A DNA stretch of 64,000 nucleotides from Clostridia bacterium (lineage in GTDB: Bacteria; Bacillota; Clostridia; Christensenellales; Aristaeellaceae), in NCBI GenBank assembly GCA_017512985.1, contig JAFWEJ010000008.1, positions 248,001-312,000 on the forward strand, in the 5' to 3' direction. The notes beneath the pieces are model-generated. The model searched no databases. It saw only the letters and a program-made list of their open reading frames with translations, and was not told the DNA's origin. The translations under genes were made by a program, and so were the position numbers. Positions 8,364 to 17,510 of this stretch are shown here, piece after piece; position 1 is the stretch's first letter, and every line of letters starts with the position of its first letter.

Positions 8364-9144
8364 GGTGCTCTTTGAAGCTGCCGGCGTCAGCGTGACCGTT
8401 ACCGCGGTATACAGTGTGATTTCGGTCGTGGTGCTGTTTCTGTTCATGGCCCTGTGGCTGGCCGGCAAAAAAACAAGAACCGGCCGCGATATCTTTGCCG
8501 GACAGGTGATGAACGGAATCGGATTCGGGATTCTTCCGGCACTGTCGGTGCTCAAGGCCTTCCAGGAAGCCGAAACCGGCGCGGGGTCAAAGGTGCTTGA
8601 GCCGCTTCCGTGCGTCAGCTGGCTGAGCGTTTCGGGCCGTTATATGCCCGGCAGGATCGAAACCGCGGCAGCCGCCGTATTCTTCCTGCTGGTTTGCCTG
8701 TGGCTCATCCTCAGGAAGACGGAGCTTCCGGACAACGGGGACCTGATCATGGTTTCGGTCTCCATCTGGGCGGCGATCCGCCTTGTGACGGAAGATTTCA
8801 GGGCGGAACCGGCAGACCTGTTCCGTTATACATCCTGCGGGACGATCCTGTTCTGCGCGGTTGTCTGGTCAGTCAGGCGGGCACAGCGCGTGAGGATGCC
8901 CGTCAGGACGGCAGTGGACCTTGCGGCTGTATGCGTCTGCATCGCCGTGAACCTGGTCACCGCGGCACGGATTCTCACAGTCGGCAGCGGGATCGCGGAT
9001 TTCGCTGTCAGGACGGGCAGCGCAGCCCTGATGCTGATGCTCACGCTGATGATCGGCGGAGATTTAAGAAGGATCATTCAGAAGAATGATCCCGGAATTC
9101 AGGGTGTTCCGAACGGAGATACGCAGGTTTTACAGAGGGTTTAA
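8356..9144 (+). CDS. Polytopic membrane protein, weakly Lgt-like
   Basis: A 262-residue very hydrophobic protein with about seven predicted membrane segments. It starts with ATG inside the end of the GT2-GtrA gene (8-base overlap, RBS GGGAGGA at 8341). The segment AAIRLVTEDFRAEPADLFRYTS resembles the conserved C-terminal R-x-x-x-E-x-x-R region of prolipoprotein diacylglyceryl transferase (Lgt). The Lgt H-G-G and G-R-x-G-N-F signatures are absent. I read it as a divergent Lgt-like protein or a membrane protein of unknown function; catalysis by the Lgt mechanism looks unlikely. A second Lgt-like gene lies at 11360. Coupling to the glycosyltransferase suggests an envelope role. Confidence 0.55.
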   Translation: MSEVLFEAAGVSVTVTAVYSVISVVVLFLFMALWLAGKKTRTGRDIFAGQVMNGIGFGILPALSVLKAFQEAETGAGSKVLEPLPCVSWLSVSGRYMPGRIETAAAAVFFLLVCLWLILRKTELPDNGDLIMVSVSIWAAIRLVTEDFRAEPADLFRYTSCGTILFCAVVWSVRRAQRVRMPVRTAVDLAAVCVCIAVNLVTAARILTVGSGIADFAVRTGSAALMLMLTLMIGGDLRRIIQKNDPGIQGVPNGDTQVLQRV

Positions 9145-9150
9145 CGCAGG

Positions 9151-9600
9151 TTATTTGCGGTTCGGGCAGGAAGATTTCGGACAGTTTTTGCAGCTGTCCA
9201 GGTCGATCAGATTACCCGGGATCATCATTTCAACCGCTTCCGTATCCTCTCCGGACTGCGGCTTCAGCCCGAGGCGCTCAAAGAAGCCGGTCACGTCCGC
9301 GGGGCAGCGGAGCCGCACCTCCCGCGCGGCATGGCTCTGGGCCTTGAAGAGCAGCAGGCGCAGCACGAGGTCCCCGAGCTTCCTGTGGCGGCAGGTCTCC
9401 AGCACGCCGATGCCGCCGAGCCAGAAGGCGCCGTTTTCCCACCAGATCCGGCCTGTTGCCGCAGGAATGGAATCATCATACACGAGGACATTCCAGCTGG
9501 AGGTATCCAGATCATCCCTGCCGCCGCCGAAAACCGCGGAACGGACGGGGATGAGTTCGGAAAGATCCGAACCGGGAGCGAACCATTTACCCTGAACCAT
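9151..9600 (-). CDS. GNAT-like acetyltransferase with a C-terminal cysteine cluster
   Basis: A 149-residue protein on the minus strand, convergent with the previous gene (6 bases apart). The middle carries a GNAT-type acetyl-CoA-binding signature, CRHRKLGDLVLRLLL, after the beta strand WLGGIGVL. The FFERLGLKPQSGE segment is the usual GNAT strand 6-7 region. The C-terminus ends with CKNCPKSSCPNRK, a C-x2-C-x4-C cluster that could bind a metal. The acceptor is unknown. The in-frame extension to 9843 is rejected: the ATG at 9600 has a good RBS (AAAGGAGC), and the extension would overlap the DUF896 gene completely. Confidence 0.7.
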   Translation of the reverse strand: MVQGKWFAPGSDLSELIPVRSAVFGGGRDDLDTSSWNVLVYDDSIPAATGRIWWENGAFWLGGIGVLETCRHRKLGDLVLRLLLFKAQSHAAREVRLRCPADVTGFFERLGLKPQSGEDTEAVEMMIPGNLIDLDSCKNCPKSSCPNRK

Positions 9601-9640
9601 AACTGCTCCTTTCAACATGACCCGGAGGCGGAGTGAAAAC

Positions 9641-9859
9641 ATGGACAAAAAGAAGATCGAGCGGATCAACGAACTGGCCCGGAAAAAGAAAGCCGGCGGC
9701 CTGACCGAAGAAGAAACCGCGGAACAGGCGGAACTGCGCCGTGAGTACCTTGCCGAATTCAGGGAAAACATGAAAGCGATGCTGGACAGCACCATTATCC
9801 AGGAGCCGGACGGCACCCGGCATGCCCTGAAACAGAAGGACAATCCGCCGGCTCAATGA
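9641..9859 (+). CDS. DUF896 (YnzC-like) small protein
   Basis: A 72-residue basic/acidic helical protein with the family core INELARKKKAGGLTEEE followed by AEQAELRREYL. The family (B. subtilis YnzC and relatives) folds as a small two-helix hairpin; a role linked to the SOS operon has been suggested in Bacillus, but the function is not settled. The start at 9641 is chosen over an in-frame ATG at 9617 because GGAGGCGGAG lies just ahead of 9641. It is divergent from the GNAT gene, only 40 bases away, so its promoter must lie within or very near that gene. Confidence 0.88.
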   Translation: MDKKKIERINELARKKKAGGLTEEETAEQAELRREYLAEFRENMKAMLDSTIIQEPDGTRHALKQKDNPPAQ

Positions 9860-9885
9860 TAAGACCGGACCGGACGAAAGTCAAC

Positions 9886-9914
9886 TTGTCAAAGGAGTAC
9901 CCTTCGGTTATAAT
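9886..9914 (+). promoter_or_regulatory. SigA promoter before the DUF1292 gene
   Basis: TTGTCA (9886-9891), 17 nt, TATAAT (9909-9914), about 55 bases before the DUF1292 start. It probably drives the run of genes from 9969 to 13703, which are separated by at most about 30 bases. Confidence 0.85.
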
Positions 9915-9968
9915 CTGTTGTTGTTTTCAGGCGCGGACGCGCTGAAAATAAAAGAGGAGGACAAAAAA

Positions 9969-10283
9969 ATGGACGAGAATGAACTGAACAGCATGGAAGA
10001 GGATATCATCGATTTTGAGGATGAGGACGGCAATGTGATTCCCTTTGCTGTGATCGACTATGTATTCTATAACGGGGAAGAGTACGCCCTGCTGACCGAA
10101 GTGACGGACAGCGAAGAGGACGAGGAAAACCAGGAATGCATCGTCTGCCGCGTTGTACAGGACACGGAGGAAGACGGGGAAGAAACCGAAAGCTTTGTGC
10201 CGGTTGAGGACGAAGCCCTGGCGCAGAAACTGGTAGATATCTTTAACACCAAAATGGCTGACGAAGAGAAAGAGGAAGAATAA
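9969..10283 (+). CDS. DUF1292 small acidic protein (YrzB-like)
   Basis: A 104-residue strongly acidic protein with the DUF1292 pattern: IIDFEDEDGNVIPFAVIDYV, then NGEEYALLTEV and EECIVCRV-like strands, ending in a Glu/Asp-rich tail. The family is widespread in Bacillota, often beside ruvX and alaS, and has no established function. Here it is instead the first gene of a run encoding membrane and lipid-related proteins. The start at 9969 is supported by AGAGGAGG about 8 bases upstream; an earlier in-frame ATG at 9918 would lie only 4 bases after the -10 box. Confidence 0.85.
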   Translation: MDENELNSMEEDIIDFEDEDGNVIPFAVIDYVFYNGEEYALLTEVTDSEEDEENQECIVCRVVQDTEEDGEETESFVPVEDEALAQKLVDIFNTKMADEEKEEE

Positions 10284-10285
10284 CC

Positions 10286-11338
10286 ATGAAAATGCCTGTG
10301 CGAATCCTGCTGATCCTGCTGTGCGCCGTGCTGATCATTGCGCTGCCCTTTACGGTTTCCTCGCCGAATATGCTCAACGATGTGAAAATGGAACTGATGA
10401 ATGACGAGGACGACGGCGAGGAGATTGACTTCGGACGGCTGTTCCTTTCCACGGCGTGCGCCGAGGACGCGGAAGAAGTATACGAGGAAGAGGATCTTGA
10501 TTCCGGAGAAGAAACCAGGAAAGCATCCCAATATGTGCTGCCGATCGATTTTTCCCCGGCTCCCGCTCCCGATCCGGCCCTTTTCACAGAGGACGGATAT
10601 GAGGATGAGACGATCAGCGTAAAGATGGAGCACCGGGAGATGGATGACGGCACGCAGATATATATTGCCCGTGTCACCATCGCCGACGCGTCGCAGTTCC
10701 GCACAGGCGTGGCCAATCCGGAAAAGGTCGCGGCAAACACAACAAAATCCGTTTCCACCATGGCAAAGAAATACAACGCCGTCATTGCCCTGAACGGAGA
10801 CAATTACGTTGACAAGCCCAGTAAAACGACTTTTGAATACCGGATGAAACAGAAAATCCGCAGCAAATCCAACCGGATGAAGGATATCCTGATCATCGAC
10901 GACCAGGGCGATTTCCATCTGTATATCAAATCCGCGGGCATCGAAAACGCGCCCAAGGAACTGAAAGAAGCCGGCAGGAGCCTTGTGAACGCTTTCACAT
11001 TCGGACCCGCGCTGGTGAAGGACGGAGAACTCCTGGAGATTGACAAGGAATACGGTTACAATCCCGGCGGGAAGGAGCCCCGCGCCGCCATCGGGCAGAC
11101 CGGCCCGCTGAGTTATGTGATGGTCATCATCCAGGTAAAGCACAGGAACGACGGCTCAGGGTTCTCCCAGTATAAGCTTGCTGAGCTTATGTATGAACTC
11201 GGATGCGTACAGGCGTTCAACCTGGACGGCGGAAACAGCGCCGAAATGGTGATAGGCGACCGGATCATCAAGGGCATGCCGGGCGGAGATGAACGTTCGC
11301 TGAGCGATATCATTTACTTTGCCACGGCAAAACCGTGA
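10286..11338 (+). CDS. Phosphodiester glycosidase (NAGPA-domain) family, membrane-anchored
   Basis: A 350-residue protein with one N-terminal hydrophobic segment (about residues 5-25, signal anchor or signal peptide). An acidic linker follows, then a NAGPA-type domain from about residue 105. Domain marks are ALNGDNYVD, then EPRAAIGQTG, and the C-terminal NLDGGNSAEMVIGD, which matches the family NLDGGGS block. The human prototype removes a covering GlcNAc from a phosphodiester; bacterial relatives are thought to act on cell-wall glycopolymers or related exopolysaccharides. The catalytic domain should face outside. The gene starts 2 bases after the DUF1292 stop. The substrate is unknown. Confidence 0.85.
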   Translation: MKMPVRILLILLCAVLIIALPFTVSSPNMLNDVKMELMNDEDDGEEIDFGRLFLSTACAEDAEEVYEEEDLDSGEETRKASQYVLPIDFSPAPAPDPALFTEDGYEDETISVKMEHREMDDGTQIYIARVTIADASQFRTGVANPEKVAANTTKSVSTMAKKYNAVIALNGDNYVDKPSKTTFEYRMKQKIRSKSNRMKDILIIDDQGDFHLYIKSAGIENAPKELKEAGRSLVNAFTFGPALVKDGELLEIDKEYGYNPGGKEPRAAIGQTGPLSYVMVIIQVKHRNDGSGFSQYKLAELMYELGCVQAFNLDGGNSAEMVIGDRIIKGMPGGDERSLSDIIYFATAKP

Positions 11339-11359
11339 CGTGTCAGAAGAGGTTTATCA

Positions 11360-12313
11360 ATGAATCTGATCGATGAAGCTGTAATCGTAGAGATATTCGG
11401 ATTGCGGGTGTATGCCTTCGGCCTGTATATCGCCGTCGGCGCGCTGTTCGCCGTCATTGTGATGTGCATCGCGGGACGGGCGCTCGCCCTGAAAAAGGGG
11501 ACTGTTCCGCTGGCGGCCCTGCTTGCAGGAATCTTCGGGGTTGTTGTATCGCGGCTCTGCTTCTGCCTGCTAAACCAGGAACTCGGACAGATGACGCCCG
11601 TCTCTTTCTGGCCGCAGCTGAGCGGCGGCGGATGGAGCATGTTCGGCCTGATCGGCGGAATCATGATCGGCGGATTTATCTGCGCGAAGATCGCGCATGA
11701 AAAAACCGGGAGAGTACTGGATATACTCAGCCTGGCGATGCTTCCGCTGATCGCGGCGGAGCGGATCGGCGAGAGCCGGATCGGGGATTTCGACATCAGC
11801 CGGGCGCTGGACAGCGAATTCCTGGCGAACAGTTTCCTTGCCGTCGGCGAGGACGAACCTTGCCTGGCAACCTATTATGTAGCCGCGGCGGTCGCGGCCG
11901 TGCTGTTCATTGTCCTGGCCTTCCGCTTTGCCAGGAAGGAGAGGAGCGGACGGCTGACAGTGGTTTTCCTGCTGCTGTTCGGCGCCGCTTCGATCATTAC
12001 GGAAAGCCTGCGGTATGACCGGTTCCTGAGCATTTCCTTTGTCGGCCTGCAGCAGGTGGCCGCGGCGCTGATGCTGGCGCTCGGCGTGATCCTGGCAATC
12101 AGGAACAGCAACAGACCGAAGTCTGTTCCTGCGATCCTCGCGATCATCAGCCTGCCGCTGATGGTCGGCGCGGTGATCGGCCTGGAGTTTGCGCTGGACC
12201 GGACGAACTGGAACAAAATCCTGATTTACGCGCTGATGATTATCACGGTCGCAATCCCGGCGGGACTCGGGCTGAAACTTCTATCCCAGGGAAAAGGAAC
12301 AGATGAAGCGTGA
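11360..12313 (+). CDS. Lgt-like membrane protein with altered catalytic motifs
   Basis: A 317-residue polytopic protein with the overall pattern of prolipoprotein diacylglyceryl transferase. The opening LRVYAFGLYIAVGALFAV matches the Lgt N-terminal helix. GGGWSMFGLIGGIMIGG corresponds to the GGMSxHGGxxG helix, and ITESLRYDRFLSISFVGLQQ to the C-terminal E-x-x-R block. In the second motif the conserved His of HGG is replaced, and the G-R-x-G-N-F signature reads ERIGESRIGDF. Ordinary Lgt transfers diacylglyceryl from phosphatidylglycerol to lipoprotein cysteines. The missing residues argue against that reaction here, so the symbol lgt is withheld. The stop overlaps the next gene's GTG start. Confidence 0.7.
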   Translation: MNLIDEAVIVEIFGLRVYAFGLYIAVGALFAVIVMCIAGRALALKKGTVPLAALLAGIFGVVVSRLCFCLLNQELGQMTPVSFWPQLSGGGWSMFGLIGGIMIGGFICAKIAHEKTGRVLDILSLAMLPLIAAERIGESRIGDFDISRALDSEFLANSFLAVGEDEPCLATYYVAAAVAAVLFIVLAFRFARKERSGRLTVVFLLLFGAASIITESLRYDRFLSISFVGLQQVAAALMLALGVILAIRNSNRPKSVPAILAIISLPLMVGAVIGLEFALDRTNWNKILIYALMIITVAIPAGLGLKLLSQGKGTDEA

Positions 12314-13053
12314 GTGAACAGTCAACAAAGACCGGACAGTCCTTCAGGAACCGGATTGTCAGCCTGAAGGAGAAGATCGTCACAGGAATGACAATCGGCA
12401 TGCTTCGTCCGTTCAACCGCCACAGGATGGTCGACCTGGACCATGTGAAGGAGGATCCGGAAAACCCCCTTGTTTTCCTCGGCAATCATGCCGAGATATA
12501 CGGACCGATCGCCAGTGCGCTGTGCTTTCCTGTCCCTGTGCGGTTCTGGGTCATCTCGAAGATGATGTTCAGAAAAAAGGACGTCAGGGCCTATATGTAT
12601 GAAAACACGTTCAGCAAAAAGACCTACCTGCCTTTGTTTGTCCGGAAGCTGCTCGCGTGGTATCTCGGCTGGCTGAGCGTCAACATCATGAACGCGCTGC
12701 GGGCGATTCCCGTATACAGGGATTCGCCGATGAAACTGCGGCAGACCCTTCGGGAAAGCGTGGACGCGCTTGAACACGGCGAGAACCTGATGATCTTCCC
12801 GGAGCATCCTGAAGGAAAGTACGTCAAGGGCGGAATCAGCGAGCTTTCTCCCGGATTCCTGATGCTGGCTGAAGCCTGGTGGAAAAAATCAGGGAAGAAG
12901 CTTCGCATCATGCCGGTCTATGCAAACCGGGAAAAGCGTACCTTCACATTCGGCGACGAAATCCGTTATGAGCCGGAGAACGGATACGCCGCGGAGCAGG
13001 ACCGGATTCTCAACGAAGCATACGAGCAGCTGGCCGCGCTTTCAGAGCGGTGA
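12310..13053 (+). CDS. PlsC-like lysophospholipid acyltransferase family protein
   Basis: A 247-residue protein with acyltransferase-type motifs: VFLGNHAEIYGP (His60) in the NHx4D position, a central RAIPVYRDSP block, and LMIFPEHPEGKYVKGG in the FPEG position. The Asp of Hx4D is Gly65, and the third motif reads FPEHPEG. The protein is therefore either a divergent subfamily using another acid, such as Glu62, or not a standard glycerol-3-phosphate/lysophosphatidate acyltransferase. It is probably membrane-associated. The start is GTG at 12310, overlapping the TGA of the Lgt-like gene (GTGA), with AAAAGGA upstream. Coupling to that gene suggests a shared lipid-related task. Confidence 0.75.
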   Translation: MSEQSTKTGQSFRNRIVSLKEKIVTGMTIGMLRPFNRHRMVDLDHVKEDPENPLVFLGNHAEIYGPIASALCFPVPVRFWVISKMMFRKKDVRAYMYENTFSKKTYLPLFVRKLLAWYLGWLSVNIMNALRAIPVYRDSPMKLRQTLRESVDALEHGENLMIFPEHPEGKYVKGGISELSPGFLMLAEAWWKKSGKKLRIMPVYANREKRTFTFGDEIRYEPENGYAAEQDRILNEAYEQLAALSER

Positions 13054-13082
13054 AGCGAGACTGAAAAGCGGAGCGTGAAAAG

Positions 13083-13703
13083 ATGAAACGGATGATTGCC
13101 CGATTTATTGCCTGTATTCTGCTTCTTTCCGTTTCCGCTGCCGGCGCAGAAGGAATCCGCGACTGGTTCGGAATCACTTCAACCGGGACGCCTGCTGCGG
13201 CTGCGGCTACGCCGACGCCGGCTCCGAATGACTTCCGGTTCAGGGACGGGATCCGCTGGGGAATGAACAAAAGCCAGGTCAGCGCGCTGGAGACCGTACA
13301 GATGAGGGACCGCAGCATGCAGAACTGGTCCATCATGCTGACGAACGAAAAGGTGAACGTGAGCTGTTTCACGGCAGATCTCGTATTCATGTTCCGTGAA
13401 GACCGCCTGATGATGATTTCCTATGAGTTCCAGCAGGGAACGCAGGACAGCTTCCGGTACCTGTCCGGGGCGCTCAGTTCGCTGTACGGGGAAATGAAAG
13501 AAGCGGAACCGCTGAAGATCAAGGCGCTGATGGACGCGATCTTTCCGAGCCGTTACCGGATTGAACTGATTACGCAGGCCTGCGGATGGACGAACAGCGA
13601 CGGAACGACCGTCTATCTGTATTACTATACCGCAACGGATTTCGCGATCATGTATGTCAGCCCGGAACTGGGCGCCCGGATCTATCAGACGAACGGACTG
13701 TAA
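13083..13703 (+). CDS. Secreted or membrane-attached protein of unknown function
   Basis: A 206-residue protein with a clear Sec signal peptide (residues 1-22, ending ..SAAGAEG, no lipobox Cys). A short Ala/Pro/Thr linker follows (about 36-48). The folded part begins at FRFRDGIRWGMNKSQV, a motif often seen at the start of small exported Clostridial domains. The remainder alternates beta strands and helices (MMISYEFQQGTQDSF, TVYLYYYTATDFAIMYVS). I do not recognise a named family. It is the last gene of the run starting at 9969 and is closed by a terminator. Two Cys residues (about 99 and 162) could form a disulfide. Confidence 0.7.
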   Translation: MKRMIARFIACILLLSVSAAGAEGIRDWFGITSTGTPAAAAATPTPAPNDFRFRDGIRWGMNKSQVSALETVQMRDRSMQNWSIMLTNEKVNVSCFTADLVFMFREDRLMMISYEFQQGTQDSFRYLSGALSSLYGEMKEAEPLKIKALMDAIFPSRYRIELITQACGWTNSDGTTVYLYYYTATDFAIMYVSPELGARIYQTNGL

Positions 13704-13732
13704 ACCGATTGCAATCACAGGACACAACCGCG

Positions 13733-13761
13733 GGACGGCAGGAAAAGCCGTCCTGTTTTTT
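13733..13761 (+). terminator. Rho-independent terminator before the heat-shock operon
   Basis: Stem GGACGGC/GCCGTCC (13733-13739 and 13747-13753) with a 7-base loop, then TG and six T. Confidence 0.9.
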
Positions 13762-13807
13762 CATCCGGTATTCACGCAGAATTCACGGAAAAACATGATG
13801 GAAAGTA

Positions 13808-13836
13808 TTGACAAAGAGAGGGTACGGTGATACATT
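13808..13836 (+). promoter_or_regulatory. SigA promoter of hrcA-grpE-dnaK-dnaJ
   Basis: TTGACA (13808-13813), 17 nt, TACATT (13831-13836). The predicted transcript start falls just before the CIRCE element. Confidence 0.9.
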
Positions 13837-13846
13837 ATGCCTGTGG

Positions 13847-13873
13847 TTAGCACTCGATGGTGTTGAGTGCTAA
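13847..13873 (+). promoter_or_regulatory. CIRCE operator (HrcA binding site)
   Basis: Perfect inverted repeat TTAGCACTC (13847-13855), 9-nt spacer, GAGTGCTAA (13865-13873), identical to the consensus CIRCE. It lies in the 5' leader, 26 bases before the hrcA start, so HrcA should repress its own operon and heat should release it. Confidence 0.98.
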
Positions 13874-13899
13874 CAACCGGAAAGAAAGGGGACGGTCAG

Positions 13900-14943
13900 A
13901 TGCAGATGGACGATCGGAAACTGCGCATCCTGCGGGCGATCATAGACGACTATATCCTGACCGGCGTACCGGTCGGATCGCGTACGATCAGCCGCAAATA
14001 CGAGACAAACCTTTCTTCCGCAACGATCCGCAATGAGATGAGCGATCTGGAAGAACTCGGATTCCTCGACCAGCCCCATGTCTCCGCCGGCCGGATTCCG
14101 TCCGCAAAGGCTTACCGGCTGTACGTCGATTCGCTGCTCCAGGCCGGCATCATTCCGGACAACAGCGCGGAAAGCGTGCTGAGCCACTTTTCCGGGCGCG
14201 TCCACCAGATGGAGGACGTGATCGACCACGCGGCCCGGGTGCTTTCAAGCCTGACCCAGTACACCGCCGTGGTGCTCTCACCCAAGGGCATGGAACCCCG
14301 GCTGCAGACGATTCAGATGGTGCCCGTTTCCGCGGGAAGCGCGCTGGTGGTCATTGTGACAGACCAGGGCGTGATCCGGGACAGCGTGATCCACATCAGC
14401 CCGGAAGTGGACGGAGATACGCTCTATGCAATCTCCCGGACGCTGACGAACGAACTGAGGGGATGCACGCTGAGCGGCGCGTGCAAGGCGCTGCCGGACC
14501 TGATTGCCAGAATGGAAGGCAACGACGAGGTGCTGCGCGGCCTGTACGGATACTTCACAGAAGGCCAGCAGCAGCCCAGAAGCCCCCATGTCGCGGTCGG
14601 CGGAACAAGCAATATGCTGAGCTATCCGGAATACAGCGACATGGACAAGGCCAGGACATTCCTGAGCCTGATGGAAACCCGCGACAAACTGGCGGACATC
14701 ATCCGCGGCAGCGGAGAGCTCGCGTTTACCGTGCGGATCGGACCGGAAACGGGCGTGCCGGAAATGGCGGACTGCTCCATCGTGACGGCAACCTACTCCA
14801 CCAGGGGCGGGCAGCAGGGCACGATCGGTGTAATCGGACCGACGCGGATGCGGTACTCCCGGGTCATCTCCATCCTGAACATGATGGGCCATGAACTGAC
14901 CGATATGTTCACGGGGGACAACGGGGACGGGGATCAAAAATGA
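13900..14943 (+). CDS. hrcA: Heat-inducible transcriptional repressor HrcA
   Basis: A 347-residue repressor of class I heat-shock genes. The N-terminal winged helix-turn-helix holds RKLRILRAIIDDYILTG and SSATIRNEMSDLEELGFL. HVSAGRIPSAKAYRLYVD is the diagnostic segment that follows, and the C-terminal GAF-like domain includes GVIGPTRMRYSRVIS. HrcA binds CIRCE, a perfect copy of which is in its leader, and needs GroE for stability in related species. The ATG at 13900 is chosen (AAAGGGGA 8-15 bases upstream); an extension to 13867 would start inside CIRCE. Another Met two codons on (13906) is possible. The gene overlaps grpE by ATGA. Confidence 0.97.
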   Translation: MQMDDRKLRILRAIIDDYILTGVPVGSRTISRKYETNLSSATIRNEMSDLEELGFLDQPHVSAGRIPSAKAYRLYVDSLLQAGIIPDNSAESVLSHFSGRVHQMEDVIDHAARVLSSLTQYTAVVLSPKGMEPRLQTIQMVPVSAGSALVVIVTDQGVIRDSVIHISPEVDGDTLYAISRTLTNELRGCTLSGACKALPDLIARMEGNDEVLRGLYGYFTEGQQQPRSPHVAVGGTSNMLSYPEYSDMDKARTFLSLMETRDKLADIIRGSGELAFTVRIGPETGVPEMADCSIVTATYSTRGGQQGTIGVIGPTRMRYSRVISILNMMGHELTDMFTGDNGDGDQK

Positions 14944-15533
14944 AAGGCGACAGCAAAATGAGCAAAAAGAAAAACACGGCGCCCGAAAACGAAACGGAAA
15001 AGAAGGAAACCGCTCCCGCCGCGGAAACGCTGGAAGCGGAGAACCCGGAAGCGGCCCCCCGGACTGAACAGGAAGACCCGGTTCAGAAGGCGCTGGATGA
15101 GGCGAATGCCAGGGCAGATGAATACCTTGCGCTGGCCCAGCGGGTGCAGGCGGATTTTGAAAACTTCCGCCGCAGAAACGAAAACGTCCGCACAGACGCT
15201 TACGCGGACGGAAGAAAAGACACGGCGGCGCTGATGCTGCCGGTGCTGGACAACCTCGAGCGCGCGGTGGAAGCCGCGGCCGGAAGCCCGGACGAAGCGC
15301 TCAGGAACGGCGTGGAAATGGTCCTCAAGCAGATGGCGGACGTATACGGGAAACTGGATGTAAAGCCCATCGACAGGCTTGGAGAGAAGTTCGATCCGAA
15401 CCTGGAAAACGCGATCCTGCAGGGGACGGAAGAGGACGGCGAGCCCGGAACGGTCTGCCAGGTGCTTCAGAAAGGCTACCTGATCGGGGACAAGGTACTC
15501 AGGCACGCCATGGTCAAAGTTGTGCCGGAATAA
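14940..15533 (+). CDS. grpE: Nucleotide exchange factor GrpE
   Basis: A 197-residue co-chaperone that releases ADP from DnaK. A disordered Lys/Glu/Ala-rich N-terminal tail (1-45) is followed by the long dimerisation helix (about 46-105, including QADFENFRRRNENVR). The C-terminal beta domain carries VKPIDRLGEKFDPNLENAI and the closing VLQKGYLIGDKVLRHAMVKV signature. The start overlaps the hrcA stop (ATGA), indicating coupled translation; an in-frame Met at 14958 is an alternative start. It is the second gene of the CIRCE-controlled operon. Confidence 0.96.
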   Translation: MKGDSKMSKKKNTAPENETEKKETAPAAETLEAENPEAAPRTEQEDPVQKALDEANARADEYLALAQRVQADFENFRRRNENVRTDAYADGRKDTAALMLPVLDNLERAVEAAAGSPDEALRNGVEMVLKQMADVYGKLDVKPIDRLGEKFDPNLENAILQGTEEDGEPGTVCQVLQKGYLIGDKVLRHAMVKVVPE

Positions 15534-15587
15534 CGCGAAAGCGTTTTCGGATATAAAGAAAAAACCAACTTCAGCGGATGAAGATAA

Positions 15588-17429
<1,842 letters not shown>

Positions 17430-17450
17430 GCGATCAAGGTTTTACCATTG

Positions 17451-17487
17451 AAAGCAGGCCCGCCCTGAAGAGGGGTGGGCTTGCTTT
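17451..17487 (+). promoter_or_regulatory. Strong intercistronic hairpin between dnaK and dnaJ
   Basis: A 15-bp stem (17451-17465 with 17473-17487, two G-U pairs) with a 7-nt loop, in the 81-base gap. It is followed by GGGGAAGAAGG rather than a T run, so it is unlikely to be a plain terminator. It may mark a processing or stability site that sets dnaK and dnaJ mRNA levels apart. Confidence 0.75.
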
Positions 17488-17510
17488 GGGGAAGAAGGTG
17501 AGAAGGCTTT

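Noticed and set aside
9601..9843. N-terminal extension of the GNAT gene on the minus strand
   Set aside because: It would lie opposite DUF896 along its length; the ATG at 9600 has a better RBS and matches the start of the fold.
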